A DNA stretch of 64,000 nt from Planctomycetota bacterium (GTDB taxonomy: Bacteria; Planctomycetota; Phycisphaerae; UBA1845): assembly GCA_029558835.1 (NCBI GenBank), contig JAKQDH010000163.1:62001-126000 (forward strand). The letters are read 5' to 3'. Under the pieces are notes generated by a model. It searched no databases, was not told the origin of the DNA, and saw only the letters and a list, made by a program, of their open reading frames with translations. The position numbers and the translations under genes are program-made. The stretch's first letter is position 1, and every line of letters begins with the position of its first letter. This document shows, in pieces, positions 52,927-61,741 of this stretch.

Positions 52927-53480
52927 CAACCGGCCCCCCGGCAAGCAAGCAGGGCACAACGGGTAGGGACAGGACGCCCGCATCCGTCGTATTGGGCTAT
53001 GCCGAGACCGGTGTGCAGGCATGTGTCCCGGATGGCGAGGGGTGACCGTCGGGGAATCGGGCGTGCCGCAACCGCTGGCAGGCCAGGGCACCCCCGCGTG
53101 GAGAGGTTGGGCCCCCCGCGCGGGGAGGCCATCGAGCCGGCACCGCGGGTGAAACGACCGGAAGGCAAGACCTGGACGCCGCTTTCGTAGCGGTGGCCGG
53201 CGACGGCGGAGTTGCCGGCGCTCCGACGGAAGAAGGGTATAGCGACCGTCGGTCGCCCCGACAGAACGAGCCGCGCGGGGGTTGCGATGGAGGGGCGTTC
53301 ATAGGAGCTACGCCCCCCTGCGGGCGACGCAGGGGACCCCCACGCCGCAAACTCCCACGTTGCCCCCACGCGACCGTCGTGGCCGCCCACCGCTTGCGCC
53401 GCGCCGAGAGCGCGCACGCGGGCTACGGGGGCCGACGCTGGCGGCTTGGCCGCGCCGGGCGTGCCACCGCATATCCGCCG
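52927..53480. other. Convergent intergenic region, nothing recognised
   Basis: 554 bases between the queG and corA ends. GC-rich with several GCGACGC-type fragments near 53300-53350 resembling scattered filler sequence elsewhere (26040-26110, 31340-31380). No gene or clear terminator. Confidence 0.5.
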
Positions 53481-54395
53481 TTAACCGCTCAGACGCTTCC
53501 AGAGATAAAGGAACGCCGCCACCGACAGCGAGGCCAGCGCCATGATGATCCAGAACGCCAGATCCATCGTCGCCAGGGGGATGCGCACGTTCATGGAGAA
53601 GGCGCTCACCACGGCCGTCGGCACCATGATGCCGATGGTGATGATGTTGAGGCGTTTCATCAGGACGTTCAGGTTGTTGGCGACGATCGAGGCCCGGGCG
53701 TCCATGAGGCTGGCGAGGATGTTCGAGTACATCTCGGCCTGCTTCAGGCACTGGTTGTTCTCGATGATGAGGTCGTCGAGCAGTTCCGCCTCGTCCGTGC
53801 TGAAGCCGATCCGGGCGGCGTTGTGTCGCAGCTTGTCCAGGGTGGCGCCGTTGGAGTTGATGGAGTTGAAGTAGTAGACCAGGCTCTTCTGCAGCGAGAA
53901 CATGCTGATCAGGTGCTTGTTCTCCATCGACCGGTTGATCTCGTTCTGCAGCTCGTCCGAGACCATGCTGATGGCGCGCAGGTGCTCGCGGAAGTGGACG
54001 ACCACGCGTGCCACCAGGCGCAGGACCACCCCGGGCACCGACTGCACGCGCTGGATGGGGGGGCCCTCCAGCAGGGCCCCGTCCTCGCCGACGATGATCC
54101 GCAGCCGGTCCTTGAAGAGAAACACGCCCATCGACGCCACGCCGAACGCAAACTGCTCGCCGGTGGAGAGATTGCGGGGCCGCTTGAAGATGATCGCCAC
54201 GTGCTCGGGCTCGAACTCCAGACGGGACAGCTCGTCCGGGTCCAGGGCCGAGTTCAGGGTGTGCTCGTCGATCTTCAACTCGTCGATGAGATACTTGCGC
54301 TCCTGCTCCTCCGGGTTGGCATAGATGGCAATGGGGCCCACGTCTTCCGCGGCTTCGACCAGCCGACGATCCGCGATCTGGTAGGTCTTCTTCAT
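53481..54395 (-). CDS. CorA-like divalent cation transporter with SMN motif
   Basis: The protein has 304 residues from ATG 54395 (GGGGAG upstream). A long cytoplasmic domain of alternating alpha/beta and a stalk helix (SLMDARASIVANNLNVLMKRL) precede two C-terminal membrane helices. At the end of the first, the family's GMN selectivity motif reads SMN (AFSMNVRIPL). Known CorA and ZntB proteins keep GxN; Gly-to-Ser changes in E. coli-type CorA usually harm Mg transport, so either the function has shifted or this subfamily tolerates Ser. Overall it still looks intact and full length. Confidence 0.85.
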   Translation of the reverse strand: MKKTYQIADRRLVEAAEDVGPIAIYANPEEQERKYLIDELKIDEHTLNSALDPDELSRLEFEPEHVAIIFKRPRNLSTGEQFAFGVASMGVFLFKDRLRIIVGEDGALLEGPPIQRVQSVPGVVLRLVARVVVHFREHLRAISMVSDELQNEINRSMENKHLISMFSLQKSLVYYFNSINSNGATLDKLRHNAARIGFSTDEAELLDDLIIENNQCLKQAEMYSNILASLMDARASIVANNLNVLMKRLNIITIGIMVPTAVVSAFSMNVRIPLATMDLAFWIIMALASLSVAAFLYLWKRLSG

Positions 54396-54555
54396 CCGTC
54401 CACTCCCCGCCCTCCGCCCGGCGCGTCCCAGCCGGGTGGGCGGAAGACCGACAGAACGGACTGAACGCGCTGGGGGTTCCGGGAAACCGAGCCCATCGCG
54501 GCCCCGGCCGGCGGCAGTATCACGCGACCTCAAACCCGCGGCAAGCCGGGCCGGC

Positions 54556-55875
54556 TCAGAAGTTGATCCGCACCCGCAACCCACCCACGATGGTGTGCCC
54601 GAGCTGACCATTGGCGCCGGGGTTGTCGATGTACTGCAGGTCCGGACTGATCACCAGCCACTTGAGCACCGGAATGGCGTAGTAGGCCTCGTAGACCGTT
54701 TCCGTCCCCGGCGCGTCGCTGACGAACCGGCTGTACTGCCGCGAGGTATTGTGCACCGTGCAGCCGACCCCCAGTACGTCGTCGTCCCGCCCGGGAACCA
54801 GCCCCTTGTACTGCATGCCGCCCGAGTAGAACTCGGAAAAACGGTTGTGGTCGCCGTGCAACAGGCCCAGCCGGGCGAACAGGCCGAGCCCCTGGTCCTT
54901 GCCCTCGACCTCTCGGTACACCAACTGGTCACAGCTCGACCAGAAGCCGTAGTCGTCGCCCTCCAGTTCGCCGGAGGCATACTCGGCCCGCGGCCGGGGA
55001 TCGAACAACATGCCGAAACGGTAGTTGCCGGGCAGCTCGCCCCGCGGGCCGGGCAGCTTGACCGCAAAACCGTGCTCCAGGTAGCCGATGAACCACGCTT
55101 CGTCGTGGAACGCCGTGGAGAAGCCCGGCTTGTACAGGATCGGATAGGTCTGCGCGTCGAGCGTGCCCAGCATGAACGTGTACCAGTCCACGGGCTGCAC
55201 GGTGAGCGCCACGCCCAGCCCCGGGCCCAGCGGAATCAACGGGTTGTTGTCCAGCCCCAGGTTCTGGAACTGCCGGTCTTCGCTGTTGGCGTAGGCGTTG
55301 CGGTCGATGATCGTCTGGTAATCAAGGAAGCCCGCCTGAAGGTGCACCTTGCGGTCCAGGAAGTAATGCCGGTACCACAACTGCGCGATGACAAATCCCT
55401 CATCGTCTCCGTCGTCCGACACCTGCCGCAGGGCCCCCGACCACGGGTTCACACCCAGGCCCCAGTAGTCCTGCAAATGAAGCAGGGCCTCGCCGTCGTC
55501 CCACAGGCCGAGCTTGCCGAAATCAAACGCCGCCAGAATGTCCAGCGAGGCGTAGTTGCGATACGCCCGCTTCGTCTCCAGGCCGCCCTTGAAGATGCCC
55601 ATGTAGTAGTCGGTCAGGAACCCGCTGATCTTGATGCCGTGTTCCTCCAGCTTGGTGCGCTCGCCGCCCCAGTCGCCGGTGGCCTGGGACGAGTCCAGCG
55701 ATAGGGGACCGTGTCGGACCGGCGCCGGAGGCGCTTCCGTCGATGACGTCGCGGGCGCTGCGGCCGTCGGCGTTTCACCGCCGGGCGACGGCGCTCCCGG
55801 GGAAGATGCAGCGGCCGGTCCCACCTCAGCCGAGGTACCGATCAGCAGAGCTACGACACTCAACACAACGAGCAT
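54556..55875 (-). CDS. OprB-type carbohydrate porin
   Basis: The protein has 439 residues with a signal peptide (VVALLIGTSAEVGPAAAS) and a Pro/Ala/Thr linker. The rest has the pattern of an outer-membrane beta-barrel: alternating hydrophobic strands, the OprB opening GDWGGERTKLEEHGIKISGFLTDYYMG, and a terminal Phe (LRVRINF) as a BAM recognition signal. It would admit sugars across the outer membrane. It ends 160 bases before the corA start on the same strand. Confidence 0.85.
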   Translation of the reverse strand: MLVVLSVVALLIGTSAEVGPAAASSPGAPSPGGETPTAAAPATSSTEAPPAPVRHGPLSLDSSQATGDWGGERTKLEEHGIKISGFLTDYYMGIFKGGLETKRAYRNYASLDILAAFDFGKLGLWDDGEALLHLQDYWGLGVNPWSGALRQVSDDGDDEGFVIAQLWYRHYFLDRKVHLQAGFLDYQTIIDRNAYANSEDRQFQNLGLDNNPLIPLGPGLGVALTVQPVDWYTFMLGTLDAQTYPILYKPGFSTAFHDEAWFIGYLEHGFAVKLPGPRGELPGNYRFGMLFDPRPRAEYASGELEGDDYGFWSSCDQLVYREVEGKDQGLGLFARLGLLHGDHNRFSEFYSGGMQYKGLVPGRDDDVLGVGCTVHNTSRQYSRFVSDAPGTETVYEAYYAIPVLKWLVISPDLQYIDNPGANGQLGHTIVGGLRVRINF

Positions 55876-56432
55876 AGCGCCCTCGCTTGTGAATCACCAC
55901 TACCAACCAACTTTGCCCAGAAGACCACCGGCACCGCCCTCTCTCCCGGCATCTCCTCCGCGCCCCGAGTACCGCCCGGGCACGGGGGGCCGCGCACGCC
56001 GCCGCTTCGGTCTCCACCACATCCGGTTCAGGAAGCCCCCGCAGGCGCGCCGGCCCACGGAAGCCCGGCGAGTGTACCGCGCAGGGCACGCCACGCTACC
56101 CCCACAGTCAAGCCGGCTTCGGCTGCAACCGGGGGCGCCGCCACCCCAACCGTGAACCCCGCGGCGGAACGTGCCGCCCTGGCGCAGGGCCCGGGCGACG
56201 CCGCCCACCCGGCCGGCCCGCCTGACGCCGTCGCCCGGACGGGTGCCGGGCCCCCGGCGACCGCCCGCGGCACGGCGAATGCCGGGACGTTGCCCGGCAC
56301 CGGGCGGGCGTAGCGTGCCTCCGCTCGGGACCGCCCCGGCGGCAAGCGTGTTGCCGCCGGCGGGATCACGGGCCGCCCTGCCGGCCCCTGGGGCCTCGTG
56401 CCCCAGACGCCCTACGGTACGGAGGACCGCAC
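55876..56432. other. Divergent intergenic region, very GC-rich
   Basis: 557 bases between the porin and acyl-CoA synthetase starts. An Ala/Pro/Thr/Gly-rich frame runs on the plus strand near 56095-56312 but has no start codon with a ribosome site. No promoter was recognised. Confidence 0.45.
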
Positions 56433-58142
56433 ATGACGCGCCCAAGCTATGCCCACAGCGGCTGGGATGTCCCCCTGCTCGGTGAGACCATCGGCCAGAA
56501 CCTCGACCGCATTGCCGACACCTACCCGGACAACGACGCCCTGGTGTCCATCAAGCGGGGGGTGCGGTTCACCTACCGCGACTTCCGGACCATGGTGAAC
56601 CGGGCCGCCAAGGCGTTCCTCGCCCTGGGCATCCACCGGGGCGACCGGGTGGCCATCTGGTCGATCAACAACTACGAGTGGGTCGTCGCTCAGTTCGCCA
56701 CCGCGAAGATCGGGGCGGTGCTGGTGAACATCAACCCCGCTTACCGCACCCACGAGCTGGAGTACGTGCTGCGCGAGAGCCGGGCGAAGGTCCTGCTGCT
56801 CATCGAGGCCTTCAAGAGCTCCAACTACCTCGACATGTTCTACGAAATCTGCCCGGAGGCGAAGTCGGCCGAGCCCGGCGAGTTTGACTCCTGGCGGTTT
56901 CCGCACTTAAAGAGCGTGGTGTTCATCGGCTCCCAGCCGCAGCCGGGGATGTTCACGCGCCGCGCCTTCGCGGAAATGGGGGATGAGTACCCCGACGATG
57001 AACTGGATGCCCGCGCGACCGAGCTGGACATCGACGACATCATCAACATCCAGTACACCTCCGGCACGACAGGTTTCCCCAAGGGCGTCACGCTCACGCA
57101 TAACAACATCCTCAACAACGCCGAGCACATCGGCGACATCATGCGCCTGACGCCGAAGGACCGCGTGTGCGTGCCGGTGCCGTTTTACCACTGCTTCGGC
57201 ATGGTCATCAGCAACCTGGCGGCCGTGACCCACGGCGCCACCATCGTGATTCCCTCGCCCTGGTTTGATCCGCTGGCGACGCTCCAGGCCGTGCAGATCG
57301 AACGCTGCACCGTGCTGCATGGCGTGCCCACCATGTTCATCGCCGAACTCGATCATCCCGACTTCGCGAAGTTCGACCTGACCTCGCTGCGAACGGGCAT
57401 CATGGCCGGGGCGCCCTGCCCGATCGAATTGATGAAGCGCGTGGTCAGCGAGATGCACATGCCCGAGGTCCTCATCGGCTACGGCCAGACGGAGGCCTCC
57501 CCGATCACCACGCTCACCCGCCCTGACGATCCGCTCGAACGCCGCGTCACCACGGTGGGCAAGGTCATGCCGTTTCAGGAACTGAAGATCATCGACCCAA
57601 TGACGGGCAAGACCGTTCCTCGCGGCGTGCCCGGCGAAATCTGCTTCCGCGGCTACCAGGTAATGGCCGGTTACGACAATAACCCCGAGGCCACGGCCGC
57701 CACCATCGACAAGCAGGCGTGGCTGCACTCCGGTGACTTGGGGACGATGGACGAAGAGGGCTACGTGAAGATCACCGGGCGGATCAAGGAAATGGTCATC
57801 CGCGGCGGCGAGAACCTCTACCCGCGTGAGATCGAGGAGTTCCTCCATACTCTGGATATCATCCAGGACGTGCACGTCATCGGCGTACCGGACGTCAAGA
57901 TGGGCGAGGAGCTGTGTGCCTGCATCAAGCTGCGCGAGAAGGCGGCCGCCGACCCGCCCACACCCGAGCAGTTCCGCGAACTATGTAAAGGCAAGATCGC
58001 CCACATGAAGATCCCGCGCTACTGGTGGGTGCTCAACGACTACCCGATGACCGTGACGGGCAAAGTGCAGAAGTTCAAGCTGAAGGACCTGGCCATCCGC
58101 CACTTCGGCCTGGAAGCGGCCGCCCGCATCGAGACGGCATAA
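56433..58142 (+). CDS. Acyl-CoA synthetase (AMP-forming), ACSF2-like
   Basis: The protein has 569 residues with GGAGGA at ideal spacing. It activates a fatty acid with ATP and CoA. The motifs are all present: YTSGTTGFPKGVTLTHNN (P-loop, about 207), PFYHCFGMV, GYGQTEASPITT (A5), SGDLGTMDEEGYVKITGR (A7-A8), and ENLYPREIE with the catalytic Lys later in MTVTGKVQKF. The sequence is closest in feel to medium-chain ACSF2-type enzymes. It is monocistronic; a REP-like hairpin follows the stop. Confidence 0.93.
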   Translation: MTRPSYAHSGWDVPLLGETIGQNLDRIADTYPDNDALVSIKRGVRFTYRDFRTMVNRAAKAFLALGIHRGDRVAIWSINNYEWVVAQFATAKIGAVLVNINPAYRTHELEYVLRESRAKVLLLIEAFKSSNYLDMFYEICPEAKSAEPGEFDSWRFPHLKSVVFIGSQPQPGMFTRRAFAEMGDEYPDDELDARATELDIDDIINIQYTSGTTGFPKGVTLTHNNILNNAEHIGDIMRLTPKDRVCVPVPFYHCFGMVISNLAAVTHGATIVIPSPWFDPLATLQAVQIERCTVLHGVPTMFIAELDHPDFAKFDLTSLRTGIMAGAPCPIELMKRVVSEMHMPEVLIGYGQTEASPITTLTRPDDPLERRVTTVGKVMPFQELKIIDPMTGKTVPRGVPGEICFRGYQVMAGYDNNPEATAATIDKQAWLHSGDLGTMDEEGYVKITGRIKEMVIRGGENLYPREIEEFLHTLDIIQDVHVIGVPDVKMGEELCACIKLREKAAADPPTPEQFRELCKGKIAHMKIPRYWWVLNDYPMTVTGKVQKFKLKDLAIRHFGLEAAARIETA

Positions 58143-58155
58143 GGTCGGCCGGGGG

Positions 58156-58190
58156 ACCCCCTCTCCCCCCGCAAGAGGGCAGGGTGAGGG
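58156..58190. repeat. REP-like hairpin repeat, copy 6
   Basis: ACCCCCTCTCCCC, short loop, AGAGGGCAGGGTGAGGG, 14 bases after the acyl-CoA synthetase stop. The stem is worn on one arm. Confidence 0.65.
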
Positions 58191-58382
58191 CGCGTGCGGT
58201 TAAGCCCCGCTTCCCCTGCGTCCTGGTCAGCGTCGGCCCCTCGCGGCCGACGTGGAACATCCCACCGCTGCGCGGCTCCCATGCGCCCCGCACTGTAGCG
58301 CCGGCCCCCCGCGGGCCGGCGCCGAGGGCAGCAAACGAACCCGTGTGCGAGGAATCGCCCGCAGGCCGTGCGCGCGGTCGGG

Positions 58383-58922
58383 TCACGGCGAGGGCTGCAG
58401 GGTCGTCAACAGTTTCTCAGGATCGTACAGTTTCTCCGGCAGGCGCGACACGATGTCTGTGTAGAGATCCTCGTCCATCGTTGGCGTGCGGCTGAGGATC
58501 CAGAGAAAGTCGCGGCTGGGCGCGCCCACCACGGCCCACTGATAGTCGGGGTCGAGGTCGATGATCCAGTAATCGCCCTCGAACGGGCCGAAGAACCTCA
58601 CCTTCAGCTTGGCATTGGTGACGGAATCCACCACCCGGGCTACGCCCTCGATGGAATCCTCGGGGCCGTCGAGACCGCCTTCCCGACAGGCATTCACCAC
58701 GCGGACCTTGCCGTCATCTCGTAGCGAATACTCCGCGGTTGTCGCCACGCAATCCGCTCCCTGGAAGAAAGTCGGGTAGCGGGCGATTTCATACCACTTC
58801 CCCATGTAGCGCTCGATGTCCACGTACTCGACCACCTCCAAGGGAACAGCCGGGCCGCGCATCCCGCAGCCAGTCACCGAAACGCCCAGGACCAACAGAA
58901 ACAGATAGTTCACCTTATTCAC
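58383..58922 (-). CDS. blc: Outer-membrane lipocalin Blc
   Basis: The protein has 179 residues from GTG 58922 (GGGGAG upstream). Lipobox SVTGC. The lipocalin signatures are clear: DIERYMGKWYEIARYPTFFQ (GxW motif), NACREGG, WIIDLDPDYQWAVVGAPSRDFLWILSRTP. It binds lipids or other hydrophobic ligands at the outer membrane and is usually stress-induced. Length is normal. Confidence 0.95.
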   Translation of the reverse strand: MNKVNYLFLLVLGVSVTGCGMRGPAVPLEVVEYVDIERYMGKWYEIARYPTFFQGADCVATTAEYSLRDDGKVRVVNACREGGLDGPEDSIEGVARVVDSVTNAKLKVRFFGPFEGDYWIIDLDPDYQWAVVGAPSRDFLWILSRTPTMDEDLYTDIVSRLPEKLYDPEKLLTTLQPSP

Positions 58923-58995
58923 GCCAGGTCTCCCCTGTTGCTATTTGCCACGCATGCCGGAGCACCGATGGGCGGCATGCCATGCCCACCCGGGC

Positions 58996-60432
58996 TCACG
59001 AACCTGCTCCGAAGTTAACTTGAAATACCGCAAAATCTGCCAAGTCCACGTCCGCGTCCAAGTCCAGGTCCGCACGGTCGCAGCCGCTCAGAGGGGCGAC
59101 CTGCGGGCCCGTGAGGCAATCGATGAAGGCGGCAAGGTCGGCTCCATTGACAGCGCCGTCGCCATTGAGGTCGCCGGGTACTCGCCTCTCCGTCATCAGC
59201 GTTGCGTAGCTGCGCGTTCCTCCGTCCAGGTCCGCGCAGGCGCTGATCAAGGCCGCGTCGGTCAGCGTGCCCGGCCCCGCTTCAATCTCAACCGTCACCC
59301 CGATCGGAGCCGACTCACCGGGGCCCAGCACGGCCGTCTGCGCCGGTGTCGGCGTCGTCAACCACGCGTTGTCCTCCACGTAGAGGGTGAAGCTGGTGGG
59401 CAGCGGGCCGGAGTTGGTCAGTAGGAACTCGGTGGCCACGGTCTGGCCTCCGCATCCGTGCAGTTCAGCCTGAGCGGGGTCCAGCACGATACCCGCGTCC
59501 AGCCGCGCGTTGTCCACGAGTGGATTGGAGTGAACCTCTGGTCCCCAGACCTGCCGCCAGACGGTCTGGTCGCCTTTCAGATAGAGCTGGAAGAAGCCCG
59601 TGAGCAGCCCGCGGGTTAGCGCCAGTTGGGTCGCACGCGGCAACGAACCGCTGTCGCAGCCGAAGAAGCTGCTGTCCAGGAACCCGCAGTGCCAGCCGCC
59701 GTCGAGCAGGGGCAGCCGCCGCGGCGCCTGCGCGTTGTCGTACATGGGGATCGTGTGCCCCGAGGGCGGCACGATGGAGTCCTCGTCGCCGGCAATCAGG
59801 CAGACGGGCACCCGCACGTCGGCGAGCGCAGCGATCGCGGAGGGCGTCGTCTCCGCCGCCGCCAGGTTCGCCAGCGCGCGGATCCGGCCATCCCGTGCAG
59901 CAGCCAGGATGCTGGCGCCACCACCCATCGAGTGGCCCGCTACTGCGAAGTTCGCGGAGTCAACCTGCCCGTAGAGCCACGAGGCCGGATTCGCAGTCTC
60001 CCCTTCAAGATAAGACAAGCACCAGCGCAGGTCGTCGGCGAAGGCGGAGTGGTCAGGAAACAAACCGCCGTATGATTTGCTCGCCAGTACGAAGTAGCCC
60101 CAGGTCGCCAGGTGCTCCAAGGTACTTTGATAGCGGCTCACGGACGTAATCCAGCCGTGCCCGAACGAGATGGCCGGATAGGGTGCGCCGGCGCCGGTGT
60201 ACGGCGCTCCCGGGCCGGAGGTGGTGGCCGGATAGAAGAGCACGGCGTCGAAACTCCCGCCGCTTGGTCGCGGCACGGATACGTCAACCCACCCAGCCCC
60301 ATACGGGCCCGGATCTGAAAGACCCGCGTGCGCCGCCGTGGCGCACAGAGCGATCCCCAACGCAGCCGCCCATTGCCCGGCCACACCCGCGCGGGCCCGC
60401 CGAACATCCACGCTGATGTAATCCACGCTCAT
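58996..60432 (-). CDS. PET-hydrolase-like secreted alpha/beta hydrolase with dockerin-like end
   Basis: The protein has 478 residues from ATG 60432, with signal peptide IALCATAAHAG. The hydrolase domain (about 40-290) has the order of polyester-degrading cutinase/PETase relatives: AISFGHGWITS (oxyanion region), VAGHSMGGGASILAA with nucleophile Ser, AGDEDSIVPPSGHT with the Asp, and DGGWHCGFL with the His. Cys pairs near the end of the domain (HCGFLDSSFFGCD) could form a disulfide. A linker and beta domain follow, then two Ca loops, GDLNGDGAVNGADLAAF and DLDLDADVDLADF. Activity on polyester, cutin or another ester is not proven. Confidence 0.8.
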   Translation of the reverse strand: MSVDYISVDVRRARAGVAGQWAAALGIALCATAAHAGLSDPGPYGAGWVDVSVPRPSGGSFDAVLFYPATTSGPGAPYTGAGAPYPAISFGHGWITSVSRYQSTLEHLATWGYFVLASKSYGGLFPDHSAFADDLRWCLSYLEGETANPASWLYGQVDSANFAVAGHSMGGGASILAAARDGRIRALANLAAAETTPSAIAALADVRVPVCLIAGDEDSIVPPSGHTIPMYDNAQAPRRLPLLDGGWHCGFLDSSFFGCDSGSLPRATQLALTRGLLTGFFQLYLKGDQTVWRQVWGPEVHSNPLVDNARLDAGIVLDPAQAELHGCGGQTVATEFLLTNSGPLPTSFTLYVEDNAWLTTPTPAQTAVLGPGESAPIGVTVEIEAGPGTLTDAALISACADLDGGTRSYATLMTERRVPGDLNGDGAVNGADLAAFIDCLTGPQVAPLSGCDRADLDLDADVDLADFAVFQVNFGAGS

Positions 60433-60564
60433 GGTTCCGAACCTCGCGTACGGTAGTCTCACCAACCTCACAGCCGCAATACCCAACGCGTCATTATACC
60501 ATCCTCGGACTTCCGGACCGCGACGCAGCGCGGGCAACCCCCAGGGCACCAACCGCCGCCCGCG

Positions 60565-61344
60565 CTACCGACGGCGCACCGGGATCTGCACCTCCGACCA
60601 CTTGTCCCGGGAGCGCACTTCCGGGCCGTTGTAGAACAGGGCGCGGGGGTCACCCGCCTCCTCCCACTCCGCCTGACCCGACAGCCAGTCGCGCAGTGCC
60701 TTGATGCCGGTTCTTACGCGATCCAGCTTGTACGGTCCCCGCATGCCGATGGCCACGACGGTGACCGGCGGGAGATCCTCGACGAGAATGCGTGTGTCCT
60801 GGGGATCCATGCCGTCGGGGCCGAGTTCGGGCGTGCGATAGAGAAACGACATGGTCCAACCGGTCGGTCTCGTCGCGCCGGGGTTGCCCAGGCCGTCGTA
60901 GTTCATCTCCACGGGCGACGTCATCGCGATGTCGCGCCGCTTGATGTGGTTGAACAGCGGGAAGAACGCGAAGTTCATGCCCCAATCCGGTAACATCGTC
61001 CCGCCGATACCCGCACGACGGACCGGCGGGTAGCGCTTCACCTCGATCGCACCGGGCGGCGTAGGCTCCGGGTAACCGGCCGGCAGGGGCGTCGGAATCC
61101 GACAGGTACCGCTCCGAAACTCCCCGTCAGAGAACTCCGCCGCTGCCTGCGCGTCCCCGCCCACCCGGGTGACCGCGAACGTCTCCGCGTCGTCCGCCGC
61201 AGCGCGGGGCTCCGGGAGAGGCACCGCATAGCCCCCCAGCGGGGCCGGCCGGTGCAGACTGCAACTCGCCGCAAGCAGCGCGACTGCTCCAACGATGGCG
61301 ACCGTTAGTAACAGGCTGCTGGTGACTACGGTCCGGTACAACAT
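60565..61344 (-). CDS. SOUL haem-binding family lipoprotein
   Basis: The protein has 259 residues from ATG 61344 (AAGGAAGGA upstream). Lipobox LLAASC. From residue 95 the SOUL fold is recognisable: IEVKRYPPVRRAGIGG, FFPLFNHIKRRDIAMTSPVEM and MSFLYRTPE, ending WSEVQIPVRRR. Some SOUL proteins bind haem; others do not. It is the last gene of the minus-strand run with DUF378, fasciclin and DUF4397 genes, and a hairpin (61404-61436) lies ahead of it. Confidence 0.88.
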   Translation of the reverse strand: MLYRTVVTSSLLLTVAIVGAVALLAASCSLHRPAPLGGYAVPLPEPRAAADDAETFAVTRVGGDAQAAAEFSDGEFRSGTCRIPTPLPAGYPEPTPPGAIEVKRYPPVRRAGIGGTMLPDWGMNFAFFPLFNHIKRRDIAMTSPVEMNYDGLGNPGATRPTGWTMSFLYRTPELGPDGMDPQDTRILVEDLPPVTVVAIGMRGPYKLDRVRTGIKALRDWLSGQAEWEEAGDPRALFYNGPEVRSRDKWSEVQIPVRRR

Positions 61345-61403
61345 CGCGTCGATTCCTTCCTTGTCTGTCAGTAAGCAACTCGCTGCGCGCCGAGGCGGTA
61401 CGG

Positions 61404-61436
61404 GGGAGCGCTCAGTCATCGTGACCGAGCGCTCCC
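61404..61436 (-). terminator. Hairpin after the DUF378 gene
   Basis: GGGAGCGCTC pairs with GAGCGCTCCC; inner GTCA/TGAC extend it to 14 pairs. No T-run. It lies 21 bases beyond the DUF378 stop. Confidence 0.55.
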
Positions 61437-61456
61437 GCGGTTTGCCTGGGTTCTCC

Positions 61457-61684
61457 TCAGGCGCAAGCCGTCGCCGGCTGAACCCGCCAGCGCCTCTGAA
61501 TCGCCTTAAGCGAGAGCGCCTGGTAGGCGGCCGCCAAGCCGACGAGCGTGTACACCACCCGTGCCAGGATGGACCCCGCGCCAAACAGCCCCGCCACCAG
61601 GTCGAAGTTCGCCAACCCGACCAGACCCCAGTTCAGTCCACCGACCACCAGTAGAACCGCAGCCACAACGTCTAATGCTTTCAT
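61457..61684 (-). CDS. DUF378 small membrane protein
   Basis: A 75-residue protein with GAGGAAG before the ATG. Two helices and the family core VVAAVLLVVGGLNWGLVGLANFDLV (residues 5-29) are present, followed by a short loop and second helix (YTLVGLAAAYQAL). DUF378 proteins are widespread and of unknown role. It lies 57 bases after the fasciclin gene. Confidence 0.85.
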   Translation of the reverse strand: MKALDVVAAVLLVVGGLNWGLVGLANFDLVAGLFGAGSILARVVYTLVGLAAAYQALSLKAIQRRWRVQPATACA

Positions 61685-61741
61685 GACTTCCTCGCATTCT
61701 TCAAGAACGATCTTTTCGAACGTCCTTTCCGTGGGTCACGC

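Noticed and set aside
55900..56445. Possible gene in the porin/synthetase spacer
   Set aside because: Ala/Pro/Gly-rich frames on both strands, no ribosome site, and composition typical of GC-rich spacer.
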